Shown here: piece after piece, positions 1 to 10,412 of the stretch
Layout: each line of letters starts with the position of its first letter
Numbering within the stretch: position 1 is the stretch's first letter
Source: Capra hircus
Taxonomy: Eukaryota; Chordata; Mammalia; Artiodactyla; Bovidae
Assembly: GCF_001704415.2 (NCBI RefSeq)
Contig: NC_030811.1
Coordinates: 3,382,501-3,446,500 of the forward strand
Length of the DNA: 64,000 nucleotides
Direction of reading: 5' to 3'
Notes under the pieces: model-generated
What the model was told of the DNA's origin: nothing
The model's input: the letters and a program-made list of their open reading frames with translations, nothing else
Databases searched by the model: none
Translations under genes and position numbers: made by a program

Positions 1-2357
1 CTATCAAAAAGATTCCTGCAATATGCAACAGGCTCCATAGAAACAGATCTGTGATCTCTGAATACCTGAATAAAAATGAGGAGGCACAGAAATATTAGAT
101 ACACTGTTTAGGGAAATGCGCTCCCCGAGGAGAAGACGGTGCGACTAGGTTTACTTAAACAGAGAAGAGGCTGAAGAGGAATATACCGACATTCAGGTGG
201 CTGGATGAGGGGTGGGCAGCTGTTTTTTATGTATACCAAAGGCCAATCTAGAGCAGTGTTTCTCAAGCTCAAATTTTCATGAGGGATATTAATATTCACA
301 AGGAACATTTGTATTAATATTAACACGGAATGTTAGTATTCAGGAGTCTGGGTGGGGTCAGAGTGTCTGAATTTAGATTCTCAGGTGATACGGATGTTTC
401 TCAGACTCCAGTTGGAATGTTCTAAAGCAGCGACCAGAAACTCAGATTGGGAAGGTGTTTGTCCTGAGGATTTGTGAGACCCTGGACCAAGTTGCATAGG
501 GTTTTAGGGCAAGCACATCAGGACCACCAAGTGGGCTGCCCCTGTGAGCGTGTGGGACGCTTCATTGGCTCAGACAAGCACCTTGGGCAGGGCAGAAGCC
601 AGGAGAGCTTCAGGGAAAGCTGCAAGTGGGGAAGTCAGGTCATCCTGAGTAGGCAGCCCTGGGCAAATGCAACCCAGAGATGCAGAGCTTCAAAAGATGT
701 CTTATGTGGAAACTGCCGTGCCTCTTTTTCTGGAGCTGCTGGAAGCTGAGAGATAAAGATGCACCGAGGTAACTGAAAATCCATGATGGGGGACTGAACT
801 GTGTCCCCTCGAATGCACGTTGAAGCCCTAGCCCCCCGGGGTGACTGCCTTCAAAGACATGGACTTTAGGGATGTTAGTACATGTCCATCTTCATGACAT
901 TTCTGCTGAACATCGAGTGTTCTCTTTATAAAGGTTATCTAGAAGCGGCTTCACAAAAGGTAGAGGACCGTTCAAGGATCTATCCAGTCCTAGAAGTGTC
1001 TGACTTGATAGGAAATTTCCCCAGGGTTGAGGCTGGAGACATTCTCAGGTCAAAAGTACTTCAGGCAATTCTTGTAGATACATATTTCTTAATTCCTAAG
1101 AGCTAACTATAAAAGCTCATATTTTCTAAGGGAATCAAATGTGCACTTATTCCTTAATAAAAAGAACTGTGACAGTGGGTTTTCACTGTTTAAACAATGT
1201 TTTTGAATACTTTCTAGGCTAGCAAATGAATCAGGCTCTAAGGAAAAACACCAAAATTAATTTTTTTTTAAGGAAAGAAACAAAATATCTCACAGTAGGG
1301 ACTTTAATGCTTATTAGCAGTAAAAATAAAAATATCCAAAGCAGTGATAATGCAGAATCCATTCTGCTGTTAAATCCGTTGATTAAAGACCCTTAAATGA
1401 AAAGCAACATTTGGTTGTGTAATTACAGCCAGAGCTGCCTCTTAAACCTCTCTCTCCAGAGATCAACATACTAGGAAGACATAGTATTAATATCTTGCAA
1501 TATTGATTAACCAAAAATAAGTACCATCAAACAAATGTTCACAGAACAAAGAGAACTTAAGATTGTGTATGCTTCAGTGATGGAGGGAAAGCCTTTATAT
1601 CCAATGAAATACTGAATCTGAAACACTGTAATCCAAATAGACATTGAAGCATCCTGCACCTGTTTATTAGCAGAGTTAGAGGAAAATTCTGTAAATCTCA
1701 TTACTGCTTTCTCCAGAATCCACTAGTCTTATCTGTCAGGAAGTGCACACATCTCAACTCAACCCTTCAAGCCACAGCTTAAGCACATTTCCTGCCGAAC
1801 TGTCATCACTAAGACGTGGTGTCAGGCAAATCTGAAATCGTGTGATCTTTGTTCACACATACATTTCGGACAGTGCTTTATTATATTTTCTCTTTAAAGA
1901 GGCTCTCTCATCCTTATCAAGGGATGGATTTGCAGAGAGACAGGTCCTACTCATTAAATTCTAAGAGTTTGAATTTATTTCACCTGAGTGATATAGCTTC
2001 CTGCCTTTGTTAGCATCACAAATGTGAACAGAGGATGAGGGTAGCTATGCTGAAATGTGATATTCTTACATGTTTTTCCTCTCTTCCCCAGCACAAGAAG
2101 AGCCTTTCATGATCAGTACCTTGGAGAGTGACATGCTTCCAACCTGGAGAAACAGTTTGTCAGGCATGAGTCAAGGTTATTAGAGGATGCTGTTAGAGAA
2201 CCAGCTGGTGCCACAGGTCAAGAACCAAAACGTGGTACCATAGACCTTGGTTTCTAGGTGTCATTTTAAAATAAAAGCAAGCTGCATTCTTTGGGGAAAT
2301 GGCCGATTGTAGGGACAGTGCAAGGAAAATACACGATGAACCTGGATTATCTCAAAG
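1..2357. other. Mostly unique sequence, no gene seen
   Basis: No convincing exon or long open frame. Bases 345-415 resemble one arm of the MER5A hAT element (a 'tctgggtggggt' block followed by 'tctcaggtgat'), with low certainty. Bases 785-880 resemble the 5' end of a MaLR LTR. From about 1100 to 2050 the sequence is AT-rich and shows no repeat I recognise. Confidence 0.55.
785..880 (+). mobile_element. MaLR (MLT1-like) LTR 5' fragment
   Basis: The block 'ggactgaactgtgtcccc' followed by 'gttgaagcccta' matches the remembered start of MLT1/MST LTRs. Only the first 100 bases or so are recognisable. It is an old fragment shared by placental mammals. Confidence 0.5.
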
Positions 2358-2429
2358 CACCTGAATAGAAGTAAGTGCCCAAATACCAAAAGTCACCTGA
2401 ATAGAAGTAAGTGCCCAAATACCAAAAGC
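2358..2429. repeat. 36-bp tandem duplication, two copies
   Basis: Bases 2358-2393 and 2394-2429 are the same 36-base unit starting 'cacctgaatag', with 35 of 36 positions identical. It is a local duplication in otherwise unique sequence, not part of a transposon I recognise. A multiple of 3, it leaves surrounding frames unchanged. Confidence 0.9.
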
Positions 2430-2559
2430 ACGAGACACCCCCAAGGAACACAGGGACCAACGTGAAAAAGCTCCAGAGGCAAGGCTTGGACAATCTGAGC
2501 ATCAACATGAACAACAACACTGAACTAGATTTTAATGAAAAGGATAAAGCAAGCTTATA

Positions 2560-3148
2560 TGGGTCCATATGGTGCTAGCTCTCTAAGGTTGCCATGCCAA
2601 ACACCACAAACTGAGCGACCTGAATGCCAGGAATTTACTTCCTTGGAGTTCTGGAGGCTGGGAGCCAAAGATCAAGGAGTCGGTGGGGTGGTTCCTTCTG
2701 AGGATTCTCTCCTTGGCTTATGGGTGGCTGTCTTCACATGGCTATCCCTCTGTGCATATCTGGGTCCCAGTCTCTTCTGATAAAGACACCTGTTAGGTTG
2801 GACTAAGCACCCCCACATATGACCTCCAATGGCCTTCCTGGTGGCTCAGGAAGGATCTGCCTGCAGTGCAGGAGACCCGGGGTCGATCCCTGGGCTTCTC
2901 CCCTGGAGAAGCAAATGGCAACCCACTCCAGTATTCCTGTCTGGAGTATCGCATGGACAGAGGAGCCTGGCAGGCTATAGTCCACGGGGTTGCAAAGAGT
3001 TGGACAGGACTGACAGACTAACCCATATGACATTATTTTAACCTAATCACCTCTTTAAAGAGCCTGTCTCCAAATACAGTCCTATGCTAAGGTCCCGGGT
3101 TAGGACCCCAACCTGTAAACCTGGGAGGCACGATTCAGCCTGTAACAG
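2560..3148 (-). mobile_element. MaLR (MLT1-like) LTR, split by a SINE
   Basis: Read on the minus strand this matches the 3' two thirds of an MLT1-type LTR: the 'ccacaaactg' and 'ttctggaggctgggag' blocks, then 'ctccttggctt', 'ctttaaagagcctgtctccaaatac', and an end near 'gcctgtaaca'. A Bov-tA at 2824-3023 interrupts it, so the LTR is older than the ruminant SINE. Confidence 0.6.
2824..3023 (+). mobile_element. Bov-tA SINE
   Basis: tRNA-derived head ('ggtggctcagg', 'ggtcgatccctggg') followed by a BovB-derived tail ending near 'ttggacaggactgac'. The 8-base target-site duplication 'catatgac' flanks it (2816-2823 and 3024-3031). It sits inside the MaLR LTR. Confidence 0.9.
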
Positions 3149-3354
3149 TATTGATATAAATAAACAAGTCAAGGTCAGGAAAAATAGGAAAGAAGTGGAA
3201 GCGGCCGCGGATCAGAGGACACTGGGGAGACCCCGCCTGGAACAGAGAGAGGCTACCAGGGGAAAAGCTGAAGCCCAAGGACAGTCTGGAGGTGGGTTAA
3301 CAGTTACTCACCAATCTCACTTTCTTCATTTTTGACTTAATGTGCACAGAAGAG

Positions 3355-3480
3355 TAAGCTGTTGCTAATGTGGACACTGGGGGAAAGTATACGAGAACTC
3401 TCCGTACCAGGTCTGCAAATTTTCTGAAAACCTAAAATTATACCCAAATGAAAAAAAGAAATTATAATAAAAAAGATCAA
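3355..3480 (+). mobile_element. Possible old L1 3' end
   Basis: The string 'tgcaaattttctgaaaacct' followed by 'aaaattata' and an A-rich tail resembles the last bases of old mammalian L1 copies. It is short and diverged, so the family is uncertain. Confidence 0.35.
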
Positions 3481-3924
3481 ACAAACCCAGGGCTGGCTCC
3501 AGCTCAGCGGTTCCTTCGACTGAATCATGGTTTAAGCGCCCTTTCCAGGGTGGTTCAACACCCGCGGGCACTCCCCAGTCCTTAAAAAAAAAAAAACCCA
3601 AACCACACAAACGGAGTACTAGGATTTGGCTCAAGGAAAGAAGAGACTGACCTCCTTTTCTAGCCTAAAGGTAACACAGCGGGTAGTTGGTGAAACTGCC
3701 TTCCAGCCCTCTTTACACTGAATACTGTACCTTGCATTAAATGTGCAGGAAAATCCTTCACTTTTTTTTTTTTTTTAATGTGCTGTGTCTCATTTTTACT
3801 GAAGGACGGAACAAAGAATATGACTTTCTTGACCCGTCTTTTGTTAGAAGAGAAACACTGGTCAATGCTACTACTATTTCTGCTGTGATTACTGGCCCTA
3901 AGAACTAGGGCAAGAACATCAAAC

Positions 3925-4440
3925 ACTTGAGCACTCACTATGTGTCAGGCTTGTTTGAAGCACTTTATGTATATGTACACATTGGACCTATGAGCTGGGT
4001 ACCACTAATATCCCCAGTTCACAGAAGGGAATCAGAGACAGAAGTTAGGTATCTTGTGCCAGGTTGCTTGGAGAAGGCAATGGCACCCCACTCCAGTACT
4101 CTTGCCTGGAGAATCCCATGGACGGAGGAGCCTGGTGGGCTGTGGTCCATGGGGTCGCTAAGAGTTGGGCACGACTGAGCGACTTCACTTTCACTTTTCA
4201 CTTTCATGCATTGGAGAAGGAAATGGCAACCCACTCCAGTATTCTTGTCTGGAGAATCCCAGGGACAGAGGAGCCTAGTGGGCTGCCGTCTATGGGGTTG
4301 CACAGAGTCGGACACGACTGAAGCGACTTAGCAGCACCAGCAGCCAGGTTGCTCAGACACAGCGAGTAAGGGGCCCAGCCAACAGCAGATGCCAGACACT
4401 CCTTAAAGAGAACGGTCTCCAGCCTCAGACAGTCACGGGC
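3925..4440 (-). mobile_element. MIR-type SINE, split by Bov-A2
   Basis: On the minus strand, blocks such as 'gcactcactatgtgtcaggc', 'tatccccagttcacagaag' and 'ggttgctcagacacagcgag' match MIR. The element continues on both sides of the Bov-A2 at 4069-4343, which inserted into it. Confidence 0.6.
4069..4343 (+). mobile_element. Bov-A2 dimer SINE
   Basis: Two head-to-tail BovB-derived monomers ('ggagaaggcaatgg' and 'ggagaaggaaatgg') joined by the 'ttcactttcacttttcac' linker. The 10-base target-site duplication 'ccaggttgct' flanks it (4059-4068 and 4344-4353), interrupting a MIR. Confidence 0.95.
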
Positions 4441-5235
4441 GCACCTGTGATGACTGACAGGTACTCATGGCCCTGCTGGACATAGTTCAGAAGTAAAGAC
4501 TCCACATCTTCTTTCATCTCAAAGCCATAAATGTTACATTCACAGGAAATTTCTCAATTTTTAAATCGAAGTTCAAAAAAAGAAAACCAACCATGAAGCA
4601 CCAGAGCAAAATGCCTCCCACGAGCTGCCTGACCATGGCCTCTAGTTAGAGAAGCTGTGACAAGAAAACGTGGAGAGGGGAGAGTGGCCGCAAGCGAATA
4701 CACTAAGCACAACCTGGAAAGTCATGGCGAGGAATTGCTAACTGCACACACGGGGCAGCAAGGTAAACACCATCAGTGACTATCAGCAGACACTTGGCCG
4801 GACGCTGAAACGATACAAAATGATGCAGAGACACGTTTAATGTGGGTCTTCTCCGTGAAACTTTTTTCAATCAGATGCAGTCAAGACATAACATGCATAA
4901 AATGATTCTCTAAAAAAATGATAAGAAGAAGACCAAACAAAAAGCAGTAGAAAAGAAGAGTCAGATGCCATTTGAAAAAGAGAACCCTCGGAGGAATCTC
5001 AGAGGATCTTAAATTGGAAATTTAAATGTGGGGAGAAATTCCAGTTGGAGGAGAAACCATAACCACCACAGGCCTGAGGCGGTGTCTGCTATACAGTCTA
5101 TCATCTGCTTGGAGTGTGTAGAGAAAATTAATGGTACGTGTAATTCCAGATAAAGACTCCGGATTTGGGTTTATCTCAAAGATGAAGGGCTAGGATGGGA
5201 AGAGTTGGTTTGTACCAAGACCAGGAAGGGCAATG
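4441..5235. other. Unique sequence, no gene seen
   Basis: AT-rich, with short A-runs (4570-4600, 4910-4950). It leads directly into the 56-bp minisatellite. No repeat family, exon or RNA gene recognised. Confidence 0.5.
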
Positions 5236-6413
5236 CTGGCTGGAGCTGTCAGTGCATGGTCGGGACACTGATCCGCGCTGCACAGAGGCCTCTGGCTGGA
5301 GCTGGTAGCGCGTGGTTGTGACACTGATACGCGCTGCACGGAGGCCTCTGGCTGGAGCTGGTAGCGCATGGTCGGGACACTGATCCGCGCTGCACGGAGG
5401 CCTCTGGCTGGAGCTGTCTGTGCATGGTCAGGACACTGATACGCGCTGCACAGAGGCCTCTGGCTGGAGCTGGTAGCGCATGGTCGTGACACTGATCCGC
5501 GCTGCACGGAGGCCTCTGGCTGGAGCTGTCTGTGCATGGTCGGGACGCTGATACGCACTGCACAGAGGCCTCTGGCTGGAGCTGGTAGCGCATGGTCGTG
5601 ACACTGATCCGCACTGCACGGAGGCCTCTGCCTGGAGCTGTCTGTGCATGGTCGGGACACTGATACGCACTGCACAGAGGCCTCTGGCTGGAGCTGGTAG
5701 CGCATGGTCGGGACACTGATCCGCGCTGCATGGAGGCCTCTGCCTGGAGCTGTCTGTGCATGGTTGGGACACTGATCCACGCTGCACGGAGGCCTCTGGC
5801 TGGAGCTGTCTGTGCATGGTCGTGACACTGATCTGCGCTGCACGGAGGCCTCTGCCTGGAGCTGTCGGCGCACGGTTGGGACACTGATCCGCGCTGCACG
5901 GAGGCCTCTGGCTGGAGCTGTCTGTGCATGGTCGGGACACTGATACGCACTGCACAGAGGCCTCTGGCTGGAGCTGGTAGCGCATGGTCGGGACACTGAT
6001 CCGCGCTGCACGGAGGCCTCTGGCTGGAGCTGTCTGTGCGTGGTCGGGACACTGATACGCGCTGCACAGAGGCCTCTGGCTGGAGCTGGTAGCGCATGGT
6101 CGTGACACTGATCCGCGCTGCACGGAGGCCTCTGGCTGGAGCTGTCTGTGCATGGTCGGGACGCTGATACGCACTGCACGGAGGCCTCTGGCTGGAGCTG
6201 TCTGTGCATGGTCGGGACACTGATATGCGCTGCACGGAGGCCTCTGGCTGGAGCTGTCTGTGCGTGGTCGGGACACTGATACGCGCTGCACGGAGGCCTC
6301 TGGCTGGAGCTGGTAGCGCATGGTCGGGACACTGATCCGCGCTGCACGGAGGCCTCTGTCTGGAGCTGTCTGTGCATGGTCGGGACACTGATCCGCGCTG
6401 CATGGAGGCCTCT
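5236..6413. repeat. 56-bp minisatellite, about 21 units
   Basis: The unit begins 'ggcctctggctggagctg', then 'catggtcgggacactgat', 'ccgcgctg', 'cacgga'. Unit starts fall at 5287, 5343, 5399 and so on to 6407, exactly 56 bases apart with no insertion or deletion; the first unit is partial. Two unit types differ in one 8-base block: type A 'ggtagcgc', type B 'gtctgtgc'. A-type units start at 5287, 5343, 5455, 5567, 5679, 5959, 6071 and 6295; the rest are B-type. Five B-A pairs form 112-bp dimers. The array holds roughly 3-5 CpGs per unit. Its right edge abuts the tail of a minus-strand BovB. No match to a named satellite comes to mind. Confidence 0.95.
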
Positions 6414-6414
6414 G

Positions 6415-6906
6415 CTGTTGTTCAGCCGCTCAGCCATATCTGACTCTTTGCAGCCCCATGGACTGCAGCATGCCAGGCTTCCCTGTCCTTCACCATCTCC
6501 CAGAGCTTGCCCAAACTCATGTCCATCGAGTCAGTGATGCCATCCAACCATCTCATCCTCTGTCGTCCCTTTCTCCTCCTGCCTTCAATCTTTCCCAGCA
6601 TTGGGGTCTTTCCTAATGTGTCTGCTCTTCCATTCAGGTGGCCAAAGTTCTGGAGCATCAGTTTCAGTGTCAGTCCTTCCAATGAATATTTAGGGTTGAT
6701 CTCCTTTAGAATTGACTGGTTGGATCTCCTTGCAATCCAAGGGACTCTTAAGAGTCTTCTCCAGCACCACAGTTCAAAAGCATCAGTTCTTCAGTGTTCA
6801 GCCTTCCTTATGGTCCAACTCTCACATCCAAACATGACCACTGGAAAACCATAGCTTTGACTAGACAGGCCTTTGTCAGTAAAGGAATGTCCCTGCTTTT
6901 TAATAC
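6415..6906 (-). mobile_element. BovB LINE 3' fragment
   Basis: From the left edge it reads the complement of the BovB 3' end ('gttcagccgctcag', 'ccatggactgcagcatgcc') and runs back through the conserved 3' region to 'aaccatagctttgactag'. The element is 5'-truncated. Its tail touches the minisatellite. Confidence 0.93.
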
Positions 6907-7065
6907 GCACGGAGGCATTATGTTTGCACAGTTTCTTCTTTTTCCAAAGAACAGATTTGTTCTCATCAGCACTGACATCCGTCTTGCTCTTTCTCTGACT
7001 GCCCTGAGCTCACCAGAACCAACTTGTGAAAGAGCACTAGGGGAAGACAGTCCCCTGACTGACCC

Positions 7066-7162
7066 ATAGCCCTGGGGTGGGACCTGAGAAATCACCTTTA
7101 TAACAAGATCCCAGGTGATGCTGATGGTGGTGGTCTGAAACCTACACTGTGGAAGCCAGTGG
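7066..7162. mobile_element. MER5A-like hAT fragment
   Basis: The blocks 'ggggtgggacctgag', 'aacaagatcccaggtgatgc' and 'gaagccagtgg' match one half of MER5A, an old non-autonomous Charlie-type hAT element. Confidence 0.65.
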
Positions 7163-7235
7163 CCTAGAGGTCCAAGGCTGATCCATGACCCTCATGGAGC
7201 TGTCTGGTAGAACAGCTAGTGATCAATATCAAGCT

Positions 7236-7918
7236 AAAATGTGTGAGTGAGTCTGTGTGTGTCGTGTGTGTGTATGTGTGTGTGTGTCTGCGTGTGCGTC
7301 TGTGAGTCTGTCTGAGAGTCTGTGTGTATGTCTGTGTATGCGTATGAATCTATATATATTTATATGTCTCTCTCTGTGTGTCTGTGTGCACATCTGTGTC
7401 TGTGTGTGAATCTCTGTGTGTCTGAGTGTGTGTCTGTGCGTATGTCTGTGTGTGTGAGTCTGTGGGTGTATGAGTTTGTCTCTGTGTGTCTGTATATATA
7501 TTTGTGTGTCTGTGTGTGTGCGTGTCTCTGTGTCTGTGTGTGTGTGTGAATCTGTGTGTCTGAGTTTGTGTCTGTGCATGTATCTGTGTGTGTGAGTCTG
7601 TGTGTATGAGTTTGTGTCTGTGTATCTGTGTATATATCTCTGTGTCTGTGTGTGGGGGTCTCTCTGTGTCTCTGTGTGTGTCTGTCTGAGTTTGTATCAA
7701 TGCATACGTCTGTGTGTGTGTGTCTGTGTGTCTATGTGTGTGTGGGGGGTTTGTCTCTGTGTGTCTGTACATATATCTGTGTGTCTGTGTGTGTGGGTCT
7801 CTTTGTGTCTCTGTGTGTGTCTATATGAGTTTGTATCTATGCATATGTCTGTGTGTGTGTGTGTGAGTCTGTGTGTATATGCGTTTGTCAGCGTCTGTGT
7901 GTGTCTGTGTGTCTGTCA
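7236..7918. repeat. TG-rich array with a period near 140 bp
   Basis: Almost pure T/G with C and A spacers ('tgtgtctgtgtgtg', 'gagtctg'). A 'tatatat' landmark recurs near 7351, 7493, 7631 and 7771, about 140 bases apart, followed each time by similar 'gtctctgtgtctctg' and 'gagtttgta' blocks. It is therefore a higher-order tandem repeat rather than a simple dinucleotide run. Alternating purine-pyrimidine sequence of this kind can adopt Z-DNA. Confidence 0.85.
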
Positions 7919-8773
7919 ACAGCCCACACTTCTCCCTCCGCACAGGCTCAGGGCAGCAGCCAGCTCTCAGAGTTGTGAAACTGAAACAGGTGAAGAAAAG
8001 ACTGGCCACAACCACAGGAGAACTGGAAACTGTGTTTGATAGAAGACAATGTCTATCCGCCTTTACAACCTTATGGAATGACACTGTAGCCTTACCTTTC
8101 CAAAATGTAAACATAAAGTATGCCTGGCGAGCTTCTGGTTTCCTTTTTTAGGAGTGGAGAACACTTAAGTCTAAGCGTGTGACACTCAGTGGAATCTTCT
8201 CCAAGGACTTCCCTGTGCTCTGCCCACTTCACAGCAGACTCTCTGATTTTCCCTCTAGTCAGCATTAATACAAGATTCACTGCACCTGTTTCTTAGGAAA
8301 CTCAATGTACCAGTAGCCAAGTTAATTTCACATTATGTATCGTATTGCAAATATGTCTTCCTTCTCTGCAGCAGTCTTCACCAAAGCCTTCCTTAATCTA
8401 CTGAGCTCCTCTGCCCCAGGAATATGAGTCCACTCCCCAAGCACACATCTTCACATGACTTTCCAGAAGTTCTCCAGTAGGTAAAGGGAAAACATTTTCA
8501 AGTTCATTTTAGAAAGAAGCAAAGGTGAACTGAGTCATGCAAAGCCTGGTGTGGATCCCGGGGCCACTCTGCGTGCCCTCCATGTCCTGCCTCCCACAGC
8601 CTGTTCAGGCTCCCTGCTCCATCCACTCTCAGCCTGCCCAGCTCAGCTCAGACATCATGTGGTTAAACCGAGCACATCCGCCTCACATCGCCTGAGCCCT
8701 TTCTCAGCTTAGAAAACGCTTCTGTGTTTTAAGAGATGGAAAACAAGGGGGAAAGGCATCTCCTAAAAGAGTA
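7919..8773. other. Unique sequence, no gene seen
   Basis: Lies between the TG array and a plus-strand BovB. It includes a pyrimidine-rich stretch (8570-8660) with a 'cagctcagctcag' direct repeat. No exon or repeat family recognised. Confidence 0.5.
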
Positions 8774-9462
8774 GCTTAAAGCTCAACATTCAGAAAACAA
8801 AGATCAAGGCATCTGGTCCCATCGCTTCATGGGAAATAGATGGGGAAACAGTGGAAACAGTGTCAGACTTTATTATTTTGGGCTCCAAAATCACTGCAGA
8901 TGGTGACTGCAGCCATGAAATTAAAAGATGCTTACTCCTTGGAAGAAAAGTTATGACCAACCTAGATAGCATATTGAAAAGCAGAGACATTACTTTGCTG
9001 ACTAAGGTCCGTCTAGTCAAGGCTATGGTTTTTCCAGTGGTCATGTATGGATGTGAGGGTTGGACTGCGAGGAAAGCTGAGTGCCGAAGAATTGATGAGT
9101 TGAACTGTGGTGTTGGAGAAGACTCTTGAGAGTCCCTTGGACTGCAAGGAGATCCAACCAGTCTATTCTGAAGGAGATCAACCCTGGGTGTTCTTTGGAA
9201 GGAATGATGCTAAAGCTGAAGCTCCAGTACTTTGGCCACCTCATGCGAAGAGCTGACTCATTGGAAAAGACTCTGATGCTGGGAGGGATTGGGGCCAGGA
9301 GAAGAAGGGGATGACCGAGGATGAGATGGCTGGATGGCATCACCAACTCGATGGACGTGAGTCTGAGTGAACTCCGGGAGTTGGTGATGGACAGGGAGGC
9401 CTGGCGTGCTGCGATTCATGGGGTCGCAAAGAGTCGGACACGACTGAGCGACTGAACTGAAA
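8774..9462 (+). mobile_element. BovB LINE 3' part
   Basis: Begins within the reverse-transcriptase C-terminal region ('aaagctcaacattcag') and runs to the BovB end 'gagcgactgaactgaa'. The translated part 8851-9129 carries the BovB 'YGCEGW' block. A one-base deletion near 9099 relative to the consensus shifts the frame and leads to the stop at 9127-9129. No function expected. Confidence 0.93.
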
Positions 9463-9571
9463 AGAGCAGATACTACTTTTGTATTAACAAACATCTCCAT
9501 TTTCATTTGTGGTCAGAAGCCAAAAAAGCAAGCAAGAATGTGTCATGTCTGTTTCACAGGTGAAAATCCTG

Positions 9572-9750
9572 GGGCTTCCCTGGTGGCCCAGCGGTTGGGA
9601 GTCTGCCTTCCAATGCAGGGGCACAGGTTTGATCCCTGGCCGGGGAACTGGGATCCTACATGCCATGGGGCAACGAAGCCCACACCTCAACTACTGAGCA
9701 CCCTGCCCCCACCACAGGCTCGAGAGCCTGCCCCTACAGTGAAGAGCCCA
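9572..9750 (+). mobile_element. CHR-type tRNA-Glu SINE
   Basis: Starts 'ggggcttccctggtggccca', keeps the RNA polymerase III B-box-like 'ggtttgatccctggc', then diverges from Bov-tA into 'gggaactgggatcctacatg' and 'caacgaagcccac', as in CHR SINEs of cetartiodactyls. Confidence 0.8.
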
Positions 9751-10031
9751 CCCGCTCAGCTGAGGCCTCATGCAGGCAGGTGAGTGAAGATGAAGACAGA
9801 CACGAAGACCTCGCCAAGCCGAGGGACCACGCTTCCAAAAGCACGTTATGGGGGCTTCTCCTTGACGCTGTTCGCTTTTCCAGTGCAGCTGGATTGAGAC
9901 TGTGTATTTCAATGGGTATGTGACTTTGTGTGACCTACTGAATTCTCCAATTCAGTCTCTGTGTCTAAAAACTGGAGAACAATGGTTCCTACTTTATAGG
10001 GTTGGTTCTGAGGGTTAAATGTGAACCTGTA

Positions 10032-10065
10032 ACACACACACACACACATACATATATATATAAAT
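10032..10065. repeat. CA/TA simple repeat
   Basis: A short CA run followed by 'tatatatata', at the left edge of the Tigger2-like element. Confidence 0.8.
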
Positions 10066-10268
10066 ACAGCTGACCCCTGAAGAACACATGGGGGTTGGGG
10101 GTACCAACCCTCCCCCAGTCAAAAGTCCAAGTGCAACAGTAAGGCAGTTCTCCATAGCTACACATTCAATCAAGTTTGGATCAGAAAGTGCTCCTGTACG
10201 TATTTGTTGGAAAAAATTCACATAAGTGGACCCATGCAGTTCAAACTTTTGTTGTTCAAGGGTCCATT
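10066..10268. mobile_element. Tigger2-like DNA transposon remnant
   Basis: The ends are inverted: left 'tgacccctgaagaac' (10071-10085) against the complement of the right end 'gttgttcaagggtcc' (10251-10265), matching at about 12 of 15 positions. This 'tgacccttgaacaac' type of end is the one I associate with Tigger2. At about 200 bp it is a non-autonomous or internally deleted copy. Confidence 0.7.
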
Positions 10269-10275
10269 TACAAAT

Positions 10276-10365
10276 ACATGCATGCATGTATGTGTGTGAA
10301 TATATATACATATATATATACACACATGTACATACACACACACATATTTAAACACACAGACACAC
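10276..10365. repeat. TA/CA simple repeat
   Basis: 'atatatatacat', 'acatatatatatacacac' and CA runs between the Tigger2-like element and the 3' part of the MIR. Confidence 0.75.
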
Positions 10366-10412
10366 TGCCTGGCACCTAAGTGCAAAATAAACATCTGCCG
10401 TTACTATTAAAC

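Larger units (their letters stand above)
9905..10412 (+). mobile_element. MIR SINE, split by CA repeat and Tigger2-like element
   Basis: Left part 9905-10027 ('tgtgacctactgaattct', 'ttctgagggttaaatgtga') and right part 10366-10412 ('ctgcctggcacctaag') together follow the MIR order. The intervening 340 bases are a later insertion plus CA/TA simple repeats. Confidence 0.7.

Noticed and set aside
5236..6413. CRISPR array
   Set aside because: Units are contiguous with no unique spacers, and the host is a mammal.
5190..6437. 415-codon minus-strand open frame as a real gene
   Set aside because: It is the minisatellite read in one phase; two other phases are also open, the start lies in BovB sequence, and there is no domain.
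7229..8039. Cys/Val-rich and Thr/His-rich frames up to 145 codons on both strands
   Set aside because: They are translations of the TG-rich array; low complexity on both strands.
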